Shown: positions 10,486 to 22,198, numbered from the stretch's first letter. The stretch is 64,000 bases of DNA from Selaginella moellendorffii (GCF_000143415.4 NW_003314295.1:395075-459074), one strand, 5' to 3'. Notes: generated by a model from the sequence alone, not told the origin. Translations and numbers: made by a program.

Positions 10486-10851
10486 TCAGTGGCGAGCTCT
10501 CTTGCTCGGTGGCCCGGCTTGTTCTTGCTGAAGCGCCAGTTGCCTTGTGAAGTGGTTCACCTCCTTAGCCAGTTGCCTCCTGTTGTCTTCCTCCTCTTGC
10601 TGGAGCGCCACGGCCACCATCCGCGTGATCCGGTCGGCATGGGGAGGATCCAACGCCACCTCGTCCTCCATGTAATGGCAGTCCGGCCTGAGCGCCCTCT
10701 TGTTGTTGGTCTCGGCCCAGTGATCATAGTCCGCGAAGTCGAAGCTATCGTATTGTTTCACCCGGATGCTCCTATTGTTACCAGCCTCGATCGCCAAGTC
10801 GTCGATCATGCGCTTGAGCTCAACATACCGCTCAACGTCCACCGCCACCAT
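10486..10851 (-). CDS. Family A protein, copy 2
   Basis: This is an uninterrupted 121-residue copy on the minus strand, starting at the conserved MVAVDVERY. It differs by a few residues from copy 1: the ancestral-looking IRVKQYD and MEDEVAL, and LALQQEQAG instead of LALQQQQAG. The frame is open upstream to 10977, but that part is probably 5' UTR. A short deletion just before the ATG removes the ATCGGAG segment seen in other copies and changes the start context to GAGCATGG. A Crinkler-like 3' tail lies about 180 bp upstream on the same strand. Function is unknown; see copy 1 for composition. Confidence 0.6.
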   Translation of the reverse strand: MVAVDVERYVELKRMIDDLAIEAGNNRSIRVKQYDSFDFADYDHWAETNNKRALRPDCHYMEDEVALDPPHADRITRMVAVALQQEEEDNRRQLAKEVNHFTRQLALQQEQAGPPSKRARH

Positions 10852-11009
10852 GCTCTGCTCGTGAGAAGTTCTTCTCGTCTCCCTTTTACAATCACAAACC
10901 CTATACGAAACAAACGAATATACTACGTTTTTCGCCAAATATTGTTTCACCATCTTTAAGATAAAGGTTTTCAGCAACTTAACCAGTTTACTGAAATATT
11001 TTAAAATCT

Positions 11010-11400
11010 GTTTTATGCTCTCGACCGATTTGAAGAGCTTAGGAGCGAGGAGCCAGAAATTCGTGGATTCAACCAGAGTTTCGAAGCGATTAGAAGCGGA
11101 ATTTCACTCGCTTCTGTCCCTGGATTTTTCCCAGCTTTCACTGAGCTCGTTGATGGCGTCAACTCTCTGCTTCCAGGACTTAATCTCCTCGCCATCCGTC
11201 GAGCATCATGCGTCCAATCTGGTTCTCTCCCCACCAGTCCAAGTCGTCCAGCAAGGGTTTCTTCCACCAGCTTTCGCTCATGGGACCTGGTAATCAATTC
11301 GCTGGATAAAGCTCCCACGAAAATTTGCCTTGCATTCCGCAAAATCGGGGAGAAGTTGACGAGATCGAGCACTTCACAAGAAGGAAGAATTTCTTGGGTC
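11010..11400 (-). pseudogene. 3' tail of a Crinkler-like gene
   Basis: This is a minus-strand copy of the tail described at 416-844, with QRVDAINELSES-type and ESTNFWLLAPKLFKS-type sequence. Frames are mixed: a different minus frame of 119 codons (MLDLVNFSPILRN onward) is the longest, but the tail frame is the one shared with the Crinkler-like genes. No NTPase domain precedes it; the sequence changes at about 11540. It is a fragment. Confidence 0.45.
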
Positions 11401-11820
11401 TGAGCTGGATAGCTTTTGGATTTGGGAAGGGATACTTTTTTTTTTCACCTTTATATTTCGAAAGGAAATGGTTTATGGTGGTTTATTTATCCATAAGCTT
11501 CTGGAGTCATTGTTTATTCTATCTGTGGAAAGCTCTTTGTTAGCCTCATCGATGCTATTGTTCTTGTAGAAGGCATCCCTCCTCAAGCTTCACAATCAGT
11601 AACACCTGCCCGACTTGCAAAGAAGTGTAACGTGTTTGGAGCACAATTTTCTATCCTTTCTCAGGCACTTGAAAGTGCCATCCTTGCTTGTTCGGGAAAA
11701 AGAAAGAGAGAGAAGCATCATCTACATAACGCATTAGGTTGAGCTTTGATGGTCTTGCGAAATTGAGAACCGCCTGGTGCCGCAAACATTCGTTTCCTCC
11801 CAAATGTACTCCAAAGTCTC
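11401..11820. other. Junction segment with an inverted copy of PPR-flank DNA
   Basis: Up to about 11540 this is the reverse complement of the 5' flank seen at 360-480. From about 11620 to 11800 it is the reverse complement of 34970-35130, the DNA just downstream of the PPR pseudogene. No PPR coding sequence is present here. No gene is seen. Confidence 0.5.
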
Positions 11821-12421
11821 AATTGTTAAAAGTTTATTATATAAGCACACTTACCAGAGAGAAGAATAGTAATTGGCACACAACAGTTACTTCAATAGTT
11901 TGGTTGTTTTTCACTTGCAAGGGCATTCGATGAGAAACAAAGAAAAGAAGAACATTGAAAAGCGATTCTCCTCAATCACAAAGTTGAGAAGAGGAAGTAG
12001 AAATTCGTTTTTTCCTCTCTTAACCTGTCCTCCACGTCTTCCATAATTCCTAACTGATGTTCCACATTTCATAATCTCTGTCCCATATCTTAGTAATTGA
12101 GTATTGATGTTCTTGATCAAGCCCCCCAAGGTCACTGGAGCACTTCTACACATTTTCTTTGCACCAATAATACGGCATATCTTGGCAACTAACAACGCAG
12201 CATCGTTTCCTTCGCTCGTAACATAGCTCTAGCTAGGGCTAAAGGAAGACTCACGGCCATACTGAGATGGAACGCCACTAAAGCTCAAACACTAGAACTG
12301 GAAAGATCTCTTCATTGCCAGTATATGAAGTACAAACAACAAAGGTTTTCTGCTCCTAGTTTTAGTAATGCTTGTGATACAAGATTGTTTTCGATCATCC
12401 CCCAAGGGGCTGATTCGACGA
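11821..12421. repeat. Diverged leader module L'
   Basis: This is a second L subfamily, shared with 26641-27060, 42775-43401 and 51475-52090, always next to a minus-strand family A gene. It has a distinctive insert (CTCTCTTAACCTGTCCTCC and following) not present in L1. It contains a minus ORF (11911-12195) with GGLIKNINTQLLRYGTEI, also seen in the sister copies. That frame is kept in all four copies but shows no recognised domain. Confidence 0.5.
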
Positions 12422-12777
12422 TCAGTGGCGAGCTCTCTTGCTCGGTGGCCCAGCTTGTTGTTGCTGAAGCGCCAGTTGCCTTGTGAAGTAGTTCACCTCC
12501 TTAGCCAGTCGCCTCCTGTTCGCTTCCTCCTCTTGCTGGGCTACCATCCGTGTGATTCGGTCGGCATGGGGAGGATCCAACGTCACCTGTCGTCCATGTA
12601 ATGGCTGTCCGGCCTGAGCGCCCTCTTGTTGTTGGTCTCGGCCCAGTGATCATAGTCCGCGAAGTCGAAGCTATCGTATTGTTTCACCCGGATGCTCCTA
12701 TTGTTACCAGCCTCGATCGCCAAGTCGTCAATCATGCGCTTGAGCTCAACATACCGCTCAACGTCCACCGCCACCAT
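12422..12777 (-). pseudogene. Family A, copy 3 (frameshifted)
   Basis: This is a minus-strand copy 10 bp shorter than the 366 bp standard. A 1 bp deletion near 12588 shifts the frame after SHYMDD, and a separate 9 bp in-frame loss lies near 12540. The N-terminal two thirds are intact. It sits downstream of Crinkler-like copy 1 on the same strand. Confidence 0.7.
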
Positions 12778-12939
12778 CTTCGATCTGCTCCGCTCGTGAG
12801 AAGTTCTTCTGGACTCCTTTTTACAATCACTAACCCCATACAAAACAAATGGATATGCCACTTTTTTGCCAAATATTCTTTCATTATCTTTAAGACAAAA
12901 AAAAGGTTTTAACCGGCTTACTGAAATATTTTTAAATTT

Positions 12940-14640
12940 GTTTTATGGAGCAGCGATCTCCACAGATTTGAAGAGCTAGGAGTGAGGAACTAGAAATTCG
13001 TGGATTCAACCAAAGTTTCGAAGACTTGTTTTGTCCCTGAATTTTTTCCATCTTTCACTGAGCTCATTGATGGCATCAACTCTCTGCTTTCAGGATTTAA
13101 TCTGTCCAAGCATCAATCCCGTCCTCAGTCCAAGTCGTCCAGCAACAGTTTCTGCCACCAGCTGGGACGCTCTGCATGTATAGCCCCTGGTAATTAATCC
13201 GCTGGAGAAAGCTCCCACGAAAATTCGCCTTGCATGTGCGCGGCTGCGGGGTTAAAAGGAGACTGGATAAACATGCACACACTTGTCAATTACAAAATCA
13301 TGCAAGGAGAGTAGGGGAGAAAAACAAGAACAGTACACACACACCGAAACAAGAAACACCAGGGGAAAAAAAAAAAGTGGCAGCCATGCCTCCAATGATG
13401 CCCTCTAGATCCGTAATTGTACATGGCACCTCGATCTCGTGCAGGGCGCTTCATCCAAACGCAATTAAAGCACATATGTAGCAGTATGGCATGCACTCGC
13501 ACAAGCTTTTGCATGCGGTTCAGAACTTCCCTCTCCTCTTTCAAATGCTTCCCTGAAGCCCTTGCATGAGTCGTCGTCCATGGGAGGCAGGACAATGGTC
13601 ATCTGGGGAATAGGCAGATCAAGCCTTTTCCACGAATGCCTGCCAGTCTTCGTAACCTTTGGCTGACCGTCTTCAATCACGTAGTCACTCAAACCCATGA
13701 AACTCCCCGCTTGCTTGGTGCTTAACTCCTGGATTTATCATGTTCACAAGCTCCCCATTCCCCAGCACATCCCTGTATCGCCTCTTGAACGCTTTCAACA
13801 GCTCCGAAGGCTTTTAGGCATCCATATGGAAAGTCACAAACCGGGCCTCATCCATTGTCGTCTCAGCGGCATCAGCACCATTCCGGGATGGACTTGCGAA
13901 GAGGACCGTCCTTCCTCGTGTGGCTCTATATCCTTGAAAGCTATCGTCCATAAGGAGCCAAGTCCCTGCTAAGCTCAACAGGTCTGTCGGAACTTTATAC
14001 AAGCACCAGATCTCTCCGCCCAGCGAGATGATGATGAAGACCCTGGCATCCACAAACAGTTGCACTAAAATGTATGCTCCAGCTAGTTCCGCATCGCTGA
14101 GGAGCTCGTGAACGAAGTACCAGATGCAGCACGACTTCCTATCCCCGGATTACCGGAGATGTGCGCGAAGATGCTGTGGCCGTGTCTCAGCTGACGATAG
14201 ATCTTCTCGTAAGACTTGCGAACGAGGATGTCGGCATGGTTGGCTGTGAGCTCGGCTATGACGGCAGGGAGCCTCAGAAATCCTTCCGCACCCCAACCCC
14301 TGCACAGGTGCGAGCGGGTGTCCGGGGGGAAAGTCTTGTCCTTGGCAAAAGGGACTGCATAAACAAGCACACACTTGTCAAAGTTACAAATCATGGAAGA
14401 GCAGAGGGAACATACACACAACGAAAACAAAAAGACTGTACCTCGAATGATATGCTCTGCCCCGGCGTCGAACTTGACACGGTTTAAGCCATCGTCCACG
14501 CTCATCCGGCTTCTTGTAAAAGAAACTTAGGGCGCCAGCCGTAACCCGCACTTTGCCATTCTTTAGACAGAACCTGAGCTTGTCATCCCTCCATGCGAAA
14601 GTACACGATGCCAATCGTCCCACAGCCTTATAGAAAATGA
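12940..14640 (-). pseudogene. Crinkler-like P-loop NTPase, copy 1 (degenerate)
   Basis: Read on the minus strand from about 14640. A first exon encodes ASCTFAWRDDKLRFCLKNGKV and ends near a GTACAG donor. An intron with a T-rich stretch follows, then an exon starting PFAKDKTFPPD and leading to ILVRKSYEKIYRQLRHG and the P-loop. The Walker A segment SGNPGIG is followed by a 1 bp deletion (14131-14157) that removes the Lys codon and shifts the frame. A Walker-B-like LLVDDSFQGYR and a TVLFASPSR sensor-like strand follow, then a C-terminal MTIVLPPMDDD region and the tail. This order (P-loop, LLVDD, SSP-type strand, VLPP) matches the Crinkler/RHS-type NTPase of eukaryotic effectors. The middle part present in copy 3 is missing. 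It is not functional as read. Confidence 0.6.
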
Positions 14641-15120
14641 GACGAAACAAAATCCATGGCTGCTGCTCTGCTGCTGCTCTCTGAAAAGAAAACAATGAGA
14701 TTTGTCAAAAGATTGCTTTCAGCAATATTCTCTCCTTTCACTGCACAGGCCAGCAGCAGCACTAATAGAGAAGCAAGCATCTCTCCATCCCAAAATGAAA
14801 CAGATAAATGCTTTTTGTGGGTTCCAGCTGAAGAAGAATCCATCGATTTTGTTACGATCATGTGAGAGAGCACTTACCTTGCAAGTTCTTCTTGCGGAGT
14901 AAAATTCCTAGAGCGTAGAAACAACATCTACGACTTTGTAAAGTTTAAAATTTTGAACTAAGAATGGAGAGAGAAAAGCTTACTTACGACCAGAAAAGTC
15001 TCGAGAGTGAAAATAAAGAAGAAAAGGGATACCACTCACAAGTTTGATTTTCCTGCAATAAATAAATACTCCAGAAGCTTATGGATAAATAAACCACCAT
15101 AAACCATTTCCTTTCGAAAA
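14641..15120 (-). pseudogene. 5' flank of Crinkler-like copy 1
   Basis: This is the same DNA as 1-415 and 54300-54900. The minus strand reads AGTHKKHLSVSFWDGEMLASLL, a hydrophobic stretch that may belong to an upstream exon or may be chance. Compared with the other copies about 50 bp is missing near 15045-15065, including the MYLRNF-type segment. Confidence 0.35.
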
Positions 15121-15126
15121 ATAAAG

Positions 15127-15560
15127 GTGAAAAAAAAGTATCCCAAATCCAAAAGCTATCCAGCTCCGACCGAAGAAATTCTTCTTTCTTGCGGAGTGCT
15201 CGATCTCGTCAACTTCTCCCCGATTTTGCGGAATGCAAGGCAAATTTTTGTGGGAGCTTTATCCAGCAGATTGATTACCAGGTCCCAGGAGCGAAAGCTG
15301 GTGGAAGAAACTCTTGCTGGTCGACTTGGAGTGGTGGGGAGAGAACGAGATTGGACGCATGATGCTCCGATGGATGGCAAGGAGATTAAATCCTAGAAGC
15401 AGAGAGTTGACGCCATCAACTAGCTCAGTGAAAGCTAGGGACAGAAGTGAGTGAAAATCCGCTTCCAATCGTTTCGAAACTCTGGTTTTATACGCCATCA
15501 AGAATATCTGGCTCCTCACTCCTGAGCTCTTCAAATCGGTGGAGAGCATAAAACAAATTT
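15127..15560 (+). pseudogene. 3' tail of a Crinkler-like gene
   Basis: This plus-strand copy of the tail ends FKSVESIKQI. An in-frame stop follows EIKS and the middle is shortened, as in the copy at 54926-55328. It lies about 150 bp before family A copy 4. Confidence 0.45.
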
Positions 15561-15710
15561 AAAATATTTCAGTAAACCGGTTAAGTTGCTGAAAACCTTT
15601 ATCTTAAAGATGGTGAAACAATATTTGGCGAAAAACGTAGTATATTCGTTTGTTTCGTATAGGGTTTGTGATTGTAAAAGGGAGACGATCACGAGCAGAG
15701 CAGATCGGAG

Positions 15711-16072
15711 ATGGTGGCGGTGGACGTTGAGCGGTATGTTGAGCTCAAGCGCATGATCAACGACTTGGCGATCGAGGCTGGTAACAAAGCATCCGGGTGA
15801 AACAATACGATAGCTTTGCCTTCGCGGACTATGATCACTGGGCCGAGACCAACAACAAGAGGGCGCTCAGGCCGGACTGCCATTACATGGAGGACGAGGT
15901 GGCGTTGGATCCTCCCCATGCCGACCGGATCACGCGGATGGTGGCCGTGGCGCTCCAGCAAGAGGAGGAAGACAACAGGAGGCAACTGGCTAAGGAGGTG
16001 AACCACTTCACAAGGCAACTGGCGCTTCAGCAACAACAAGCCGGGCCACTGAGCAAGAGAGCTCGCCACTGA
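15711..16072 (+). pseudogene. Family A, copy 4 (frameshifted)
   Basis: This is 362 bp instead of 366. A 4 bp deletion near 15786, in the GNNRSI region, shifts the frame after 26 residues. The rest stays open in the new frame (15797-16072). The start context and C-terminus are standard except PLSKRARH at the end. Confidence 0.7.
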
Positions 16073-16800
16073 TCGTCAAATCATCCCCTGGAGTGATGAT
16101 CGAAAACAATCTTGTATCACAAGCTCCAACAAACGTGTGAACAAAGCAAGCTCCTGCCAAGGAGCACAAACTTTTGTTGTTTGTACTTCATATATCTGGC
16201 AATGAAGAGATCTTTCCAGTTCTATGAGCCGTGTCTCGCGGAATATGGCCGTGAGTCATTTGGGTCTTCCTTTAGCTAATAAGCCCTAGCTAGAGCTACA
16301 TTATGAGCGAAGGAAACGTTGCTGCGTTGTTAGCTGCCAGGGTATGCCGTATTATTGGTGCAAAGAAAATGTGTACAAGTGCTCCAGTGGTGCCTGATCA
16401 AGAACATCAATACTCAAAGTCTATACTGATGAAAGGAAAAAACGTTTGTTTTGTTTTTTTGAAAAAAACAATGCGCCTACTCCCTCTTCTCAACTTTGTG
16501 ATTGAGGATAATGGCTTTTCAATGGTTCTTCTTTTCCTTGTTTCTCATCGAATGCTTGTGTTCTTGCTCCCGCTTCACCACTACCCTTGCAAGTGAAAAA
16601 CAACCAAACTACTGAAGGAACTGTTGTGTGCATCATGTTTTCTTCGAATCAAAGTACTATTCTTACGCTCTCTCTGGTTCTACTTGCGAGAACAAACATG
16701 AATTTAGAGACGAGTCGTTTAAAATGAGTTCTTTGGAAGTACTTTTAATAACAGATTAAGAAAATGGAGACTTTGGAGTAACAGGATTTTACCATGCGAT
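16073..16800. repeat. Leader module L
   Basis: This matches 1360-2040 and is the near reverse complement of 9781-10485. It includes the pyrimidine tract, with one 9 bp deletion (near 16530). No gene is called. Confidence 0.6.
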
Positions 16801-17200
16801 TCAGCTGCAGGGTTTACTCGAGGTGATGGCAAACTCCAGTGTTGCAATCTCACACTTGCTGCCTTTGGCACTTCTGGCAGTTGTCCCGGCACACCTGGTC
16901 GCTTGGAGGTGCACAGGAAGTGCCCCTCCACACATATCCCCGCCATAGCCAGGCTCTCCTTGTTGACCACTCCAGGGTGACGACCAAGTCCATGAGGTGA
17001 GCTTGGCCATTTTGGAGAATATATATTCCATTTCCCACTAAGGCTGTGGGTCGTAATGTTTTTCACAGGGTTAGTAGCCTCAGAAACTGTCGTTGATTTC
17101 TTCGAACATGGCATGGTTTAGATGCTCTAAGACGAAATGGAAACATCGCTTCTTTTCGTCCAAGATGAGAAACGAAGAACAAACAACATGGTACGTACCT
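16801..17200. repeat. Module K4
   Basis: This copy of K1 has one A deleted near 16846, which joins two of the overlapping minus frames into one 131-codon ORF. That the longest K frame arises from a deletion argues against K having one conserved coding frame. Confidence 0.5.
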
Positions 17201-17207
17201 GAGGAAA

Positions 17208-17405
17208 ATGTCTGAGAAAAGAATGATAAAGAACAAGAAGACGAGGTTGGCATCCGAGGAGCTCGGGGTGACTGTAAAGATGCACAGGAGCAAGCTCGAG
17301 CGCATTGTGCAGGGCAGCTTCAATGGATCGCTCAAGGCTAAAGCATCCGAAGAAGAGCTGAGGAAGATCCTCCACCTGGCATTTCCTCACTATGATGCCT
17401 TCTAG
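17208..17405 (+). CDS. S3: small B3-tail-like protein with in-frame deletions
   Basis: This is a 65-residue ORF, MSEKRMIKNKKTR onward. Relative to S1 it lacks about four residues after KKTR and about eleven around LLGSPGA, both losses leaving the frame open. It ends LAFPHYDAF, closer to the B3 protein end than S1. The preserved frame could mean function or chance. It lies upstream of spacer T2, where the B3 gene it would face has been lost. Confidence 0.45.
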   Translation: MSEKRMIKNKKTRLASEELGVTVKMHRSKLERIVQGSFNGSLKAKASEEELRKILHLAFPHYDAF

Positions 17406-18095
17406 TGGAAAACTGATAAGAACTGATGTCTTGAGATGTATTTTAACTTAGAAATGTATTTTCCTTTTACACAACAACTATTGGAGCAATCGATTTCACT
17501 GAACGAAGAAATCTTGGTTTTGGTGGTGGCAACTGTGATGGCAGGTCCTTGTCTTCGCTAGACTCTCTGGGACAACTTTTGGACGTGCTAGCCTCCACTG
17601 CATTGATCACAAACAAACTCCCCATTGCACTACTTGTCGATGGATCCTAGGTTATATACAAACTGAAAAGGGTTGAGACAAAAGGGAGGCATATATAGCT
17701 TTTAGTGCGAATATTCTTTATTTTATTCTGGTCTAAGCTGTTTTGCATTCATGTCTTAAGAAAAAAAATTATAATAATAAAAACATAAAGAGAAATAAAA
17801 TATATATATGATTTAATATTTGAGCTTTTACCCTCATTGAAATGCCACATCCACTTGCATGGTTTCCTAGCTTGCTATATCACTCCAAAGGTTCTAGGCA
17901 TTATAAAATGATTAGAAAATCAATGCTAAAGTAAAGATAAATCTTTTGATTAGGTATATCTTGAAAGTAAATGATTTGTTTGGCCATGAGGTATAAAATC
18001 CTAAACTTCCCTTCTAACATTACAGGTATTAATATAAACTTACTTCAAGGATTATTAGTATTAAAAATATTAGTTAGGATTTTAATAATTGACAG
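17406..18095. repeat. Module R and first part of spacer T2
   Basis: Module R (to about 17660) is frame-broken here. The AT-rich spacer follows and stops at the gypsy insertion. The four bases before the insertion (ACAG, 18092-18095) are the left target-site copy. No gene is seen. Confidence 0.65.
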
Positions 18096-18270
18096 TGTGA
18101 GTGATTGGAATATGGAAAGGGAATATAGAAAATGTGCATATCAATTAGCCCAAAAACCCTAGCTTATATACATGAGCGAGTGGTTAGAATTAAAACCAAT
18201 CCGACGGCTACCAAAATCCCACTATGCTAATATTAGTATATAGCATGTAGCCATACATTTGGCCCTCACA
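18096..18270 (-). repeat. 3' LTR of the gypsy element
   Basis: This is 175 bp with terminal TGTGAG/CTCACA inverted repeats. It differs at scattered sites from the right LTR, so the insertion is not brand new. Next to it, at 18271-18290, is a pyrimidine run that on the element's strand reads as a purine-rich primer tract (GAGAGGAGGGGATGA). Confidence 0.85.
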
Positions 18271-18471
18271 TCATCCCCTCCTCTCGGAATAATGGAAGAC
18301 CATCAGGGTTCTCTTGTAGACGGGCGGAGGAGGCCTTGGCAGATCTGTAGGTGGTATTAATTGCTCCTGATCCCTTTGTATGAAGCGTTTCAACCGCTGC
18401 ACATGCACAATCTCTGGAGGATCAACCTGCTGGACATCATGCCGAACTTCATAAATTTGTTGTCCAACATG

Positions 18472-19476
18472 CTACAACACGTGATATGGTCCTTTCCACT
18501 GCACAAGGAGCCCCTTAGATAAACCATATACCGTAAAATGGGGAAAACAGACTAATACCAAATCATCCATTTTGTACTCCGCATGTGGACGATGATGGGA
18601 GTTATAACGCTGTTGTTGTCCCACTTGTACATGGCCTAAGTGTTCGGCAGACTCTGCTTGGACAAGTGGAAGAATGCTCGTCAAATACTGATCCCACGAC
18701 CTAGCATCGGCAGCTCGTGGCAATCGCAAAGGTAAACCCAGCTCTGTTGGTAATATTGGATCATAACTATAGAGGAGTTTATATGGTGAAGCACCAACAG
18801 AACTCTACACCCCTGTAACATACACATACCGAAGAGACGGCAAATAACCATCCTAATCCAAATGCTAAAATCTCATCTCTTTGAATGTCCAAATGAATCG
18901 TTCCACCAGACCGTTTGATTGTGGATGATAAACATTTGTGAAAGTGTGGCATATCCCTAACCAAGACGTCAAAAGATGAAATGCCTCAGCCATAAATGCA
19001 AGACCATTATCCGAAAGAATCCACTCTGGATAAGAATATTGGAACACCACTCAATTGAGGAGGAAGTATCCAACAGCAGTTGTAGAGGCGCTAGCAAGAG
19101 CACCAACTTCCACCCAATGAGTTAAGTAGTTAGAAACAATAATAACATACTCATTGCCAGCAGTCGACCATGGAAAAGGTCCCATAAGATCAAACGCCAC
19201 CAACTCAAATAAAGGGGAAACTGTAATTGACTCTAACCATCCTTCCACAACCCGAGGGGGAGTATTACGAGCTTAGCACCAAACACAGCTACGCACATAC
19301 CGGATAGTATCACGTCGCATCTCTGGCCAATAGAAAGACCTGCGTAGCTTCTCAGTTACATGACGATATCCCATATGCCCACCTAGAATAGGAGAATCAT
19401 GGTAGGCATAGAGAAACCGCAGGATAAAGACAGAAGGCACCACCAGCTGTAAATGATTATTAAAATTTATCCCCAT
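18472..19476 (-). pseudogene. Integrase region of the gypsy element
   Basis: The minus strand, from 19476 down, shows the HHCC zinc-binding segment (HDSPILGGHMGYRH, then CVWC). The core follows with its three acidic residues in VAFDLMGPFP, LSDNGLAF and NGLVERF. A C-terminal part ends KGPYHVL. Stops and frame changes separate the pieces. The normal role is insertion of the cDNA into the genome; this copy is inactive. Confidence 0.8.
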
Positions 19477-20310
19477 AAAATAAAGAAAGTCATCTTCAAG
19501 ACGATATTAAGAATGTAAATGCCGGAAAGGCAAGTCATCAGCAAGTGATGTAGGATTCTCAAACGCATTTCGAAGCCTTCGAATCCACAACTCAATCTTT
19601 TGAGCCTCACGAACTTCATCAACAGAAGGTAGATCTTGCTCTGCACCTTGTGGACACTAAACGTCAGGTATAACAACCGCCAACGGCATACAATCCTCAT
19701 CTAGAAAATCCATAGAGGCTGGAACAACAGGCTTGTCAAAAACATGAGAAGAGATTGGAGAAGGAAGAGGAGCTCGAGAAAGGGCATTAGCATTAACTAT
19801 AGAGTTCCCTGGGCGATGAACAATATCAAAATCATATATTTGAAGCTTCAAATCCCATTAAGCAGGATGACAAAATAGGTTCTTCCGCTTCAATAATGAA
19901 GTAACAACGGCATGATCACCTTCAAGTAACATCCAAGAACCATGTAGATATGCATGAAGTTTCTTGAAACCTCAAACTGTTGCTAACACTCATTCTCTGT
20001 CATGGAGTAGTTCATCTCCGCTAGTTGTAATGTACGGCTTATATATGCAATGGGATGACACTGACCAAGCACGCTCAAGCTCTCTTGCCTCAACACAACT
20101 CCAAGACTAATGTCAGAAGCATCCACGCAAAATAAAAGGTCAAGTGTAGTTAGGATATGCCAAAACTGGAGGAGTCGTTAATAGCTTTTTGAGATCCATG
20201 AATGCCCACTCACAATCTGGAAACCAGATGAAAGATGATGTTGATGACTTCAGCAACGCTCTCAACGGTGCAGTGTGATCAAAAAGATGATTCACAAAAC
20301 AACTGAGATA
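19477..20310 (-). pseudogene. RNase H and linker of the gypsy element
   Basis: Degraded RNase H sequence is followed by the connection to integrase (YDFDIVHRPGNSIVNANALSRA), a motif typical of Ty3/gypsy just after RNase H. Several stops are present. The better RNase H copy is at 30953-31177. Confidence 0.7.
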
Positions 20311-20727
20311 CTACATTTTGCCCAAGAAGCGCTGCACATTATTCACACACTTTGGAGTAGAGAACTTTAGAACCGCCACAAGTTTGTTAGGATTAACTTG
20401 CAAACCCTCACGAGAAATACGGTACCCAAGATAAGTTGTGTCCTTAGACCCAAACACGCACTTTGACCGCTTCAACTTTAAACTAACGTCGTGTAACCGA
20501 TCCAACACTTTACAAACATCACGAATGTGCTCCTCCCACATCCCCTTCGAGTGGATCAAAACATCATCAATGAAGTCAACAGTCACCTCTGGCATATCGC
20601 AAAGAACCTTATCTATCATCCGTTGGAAAGTTGCTAGAGCATTGTTTAAACCAAACGGCATCACCAAGAACTTGTACAAACCAAACGGTGTATGAAAACT
20701 AGTCTTAAGAATATCTTCTTCGGCCAT
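20311..20727 (-). pseudogene. Reverse transcriptase of the gypsy element (partial)
   Basis: The 138-codon frame shows the core RT motifs: TPFGLYKFLVMPFGL, the active-site DFIDDVLIHS (F-I-D-D rather than the common Y-x-D-D) and YLGYRIS. The N-terminal RT portion is missing because gag is fused directly to it at about 20810. Confidence 0.85.
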
Positions 20728-21335
20728 TGGTACTTGCCAGTACCCAGAAGCAAGATCTAGCTCGGTGAACTAACGACTTCACCTCAAACGATCCAAGAGA
20801 TTAGCAATGTGAGGAAGAGGAGCTGAAAGACGGGCAGCGAGAAGTGGAAGAGGCGACGTCTCATAACGTTGTGCCAAGTGAAGAACATCATCAAGGGTGG
20901 AGGGAGCAAGTGCATACACAAGTTCGACAAAATCTTGACGAAGTGCTGGCCACAACATTTTTAGCTTGATCCGCTCCCACATATTTGGCTCCGCACAAAA
21001 CAAAAGACTTCAGAAACGAATGCCAAATTGCATCACTGATTCAGATGGCCCTTGGCAAAGACAATGCAATTGTTGGAAAGCATCATCACAGTCATCAGCA
21101 TGTCTGAAGGCCCGTTTGAAGACGTCCAGGAGAACACTCCAATCCCCATGAGTGGCTATGCTCAGACCATTGTACCATTGCAACACTGTCCCTTGGAGAC
21201 ATATGGGAAACTCATGCAAACGTCGAGCATCATCCCAAGAATGATATGTGGCAATCATCGTGAAGTGATCGAACCACTGGTACACATCATCCCTAAGATT
21301 CCCACGAAAGAACTTTGGCCAAACGCGAGGATTAA
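20728..21335 (-). pseudogene. gag 3' part fused to reverse transcriptase
   Basis: The minus strand carries capsid-type gag sequence (ITYHSWDDARRLHEF, LQGTVLQWYNGLS, VMQFGIRF, then RYETSPLPLL). It passes without a break into RT sequence (LPHIANLLDRLR). Comparison with 25440 and 31855 shows the protease and RT start were lost between two CTTCCT hexamers, leaving one. Gag normally packages the element RNA. Confidence 0.75.
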
Positions 21336-22198
21336 GGGCAGGGTTCCATGCTCCACCCTAGGGGGAAAATTTCCAGAGGGGGGAAATAAAACCCTGGGTT
21401 CCATGCCCCCCCTAGTGACATGGCACTAAAAATGGGGGGGAAGTGGGGAACCCGGTGTCCCCTCCGTAAATTTCTCCCGGAGCCTGGAACTCGGTAAAAT
21501 ACACAAATAAAATAATGCCATGTGGCAAAATTGCCACATCATCTAAAAATTTGACCCGCCCTAATTTTGCCGCTGTGTGAGCATGCGAGTTCTTGGAGGG
21601 TTTTGGGGGGGATTTTTGCAGTGATTTGAGAAGGAAGTTTGTAAGAAATGGAGAATCGCTCACCCTCACCTTATCCATAGTTGCAATTTGCCTATTATTT
21701 TAATTCATCAATAGCTCAAACTCATGTAAGTATGAAATTTTGTAATTCTGAAATTTTGCTTGTTTTTCTTAATGTCCAGGGAGGAGAGGGTTCTTCTTTT
21801 AGTGCTAGCATGGGATTTATGCCAAATGTAACTATGATCCAAATACTTTTCATTTTCTCTTTGGTTTTTTTCTTTTGTTTAGTAAAATTTTGCAATGGTT
21901 TTTAGCCTATCATTTCTACATTCAACCCAATGATTGGATTTGTTCCAAGTATCCCTACAATGCAAGCTAACTTCAATTCATCGAGCTAAGTATTTTTTCC
22001 AATTGTTTTCCTACTTTGTGCGCTCAATTTAGGGTAAACAAAATTGGCACCCTAATCCTTTATGACGTGGGAAAAAAAATGCTAATGTGTAAACTTACGT
22101 GGCATATAAAGAAGGGTAGCCATTAAAAAAAAGGGGAGGGGATTTTTTTTTGGAGGGGGAGAGAAATTTCTAGGTGGGTGGAGCATAGAACCTCGCCC
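21336..22198. mobile_element. Harbinger/PIF-like non-autonomous DNA transposon nested in gag
   Basis: This is 863 bp with imperfect terminal inverted repeats of about 24 bp (one end GGGCAGGGTTCCATGCTCC, the other GGGCGAGGTTCTATGCTCC) and a 3 bp TAA target-site duplication (21333-21335 and 22199-22201). Ends beginning GGG and a TAA target are the hallmarks of PIF/Harbinger and Tourist-type elements. Removing it rejoins the gag sequence as seen at 25060-25080. No transposase was recognised inside, only a short 88-codon frame. Confidence 0.8.
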
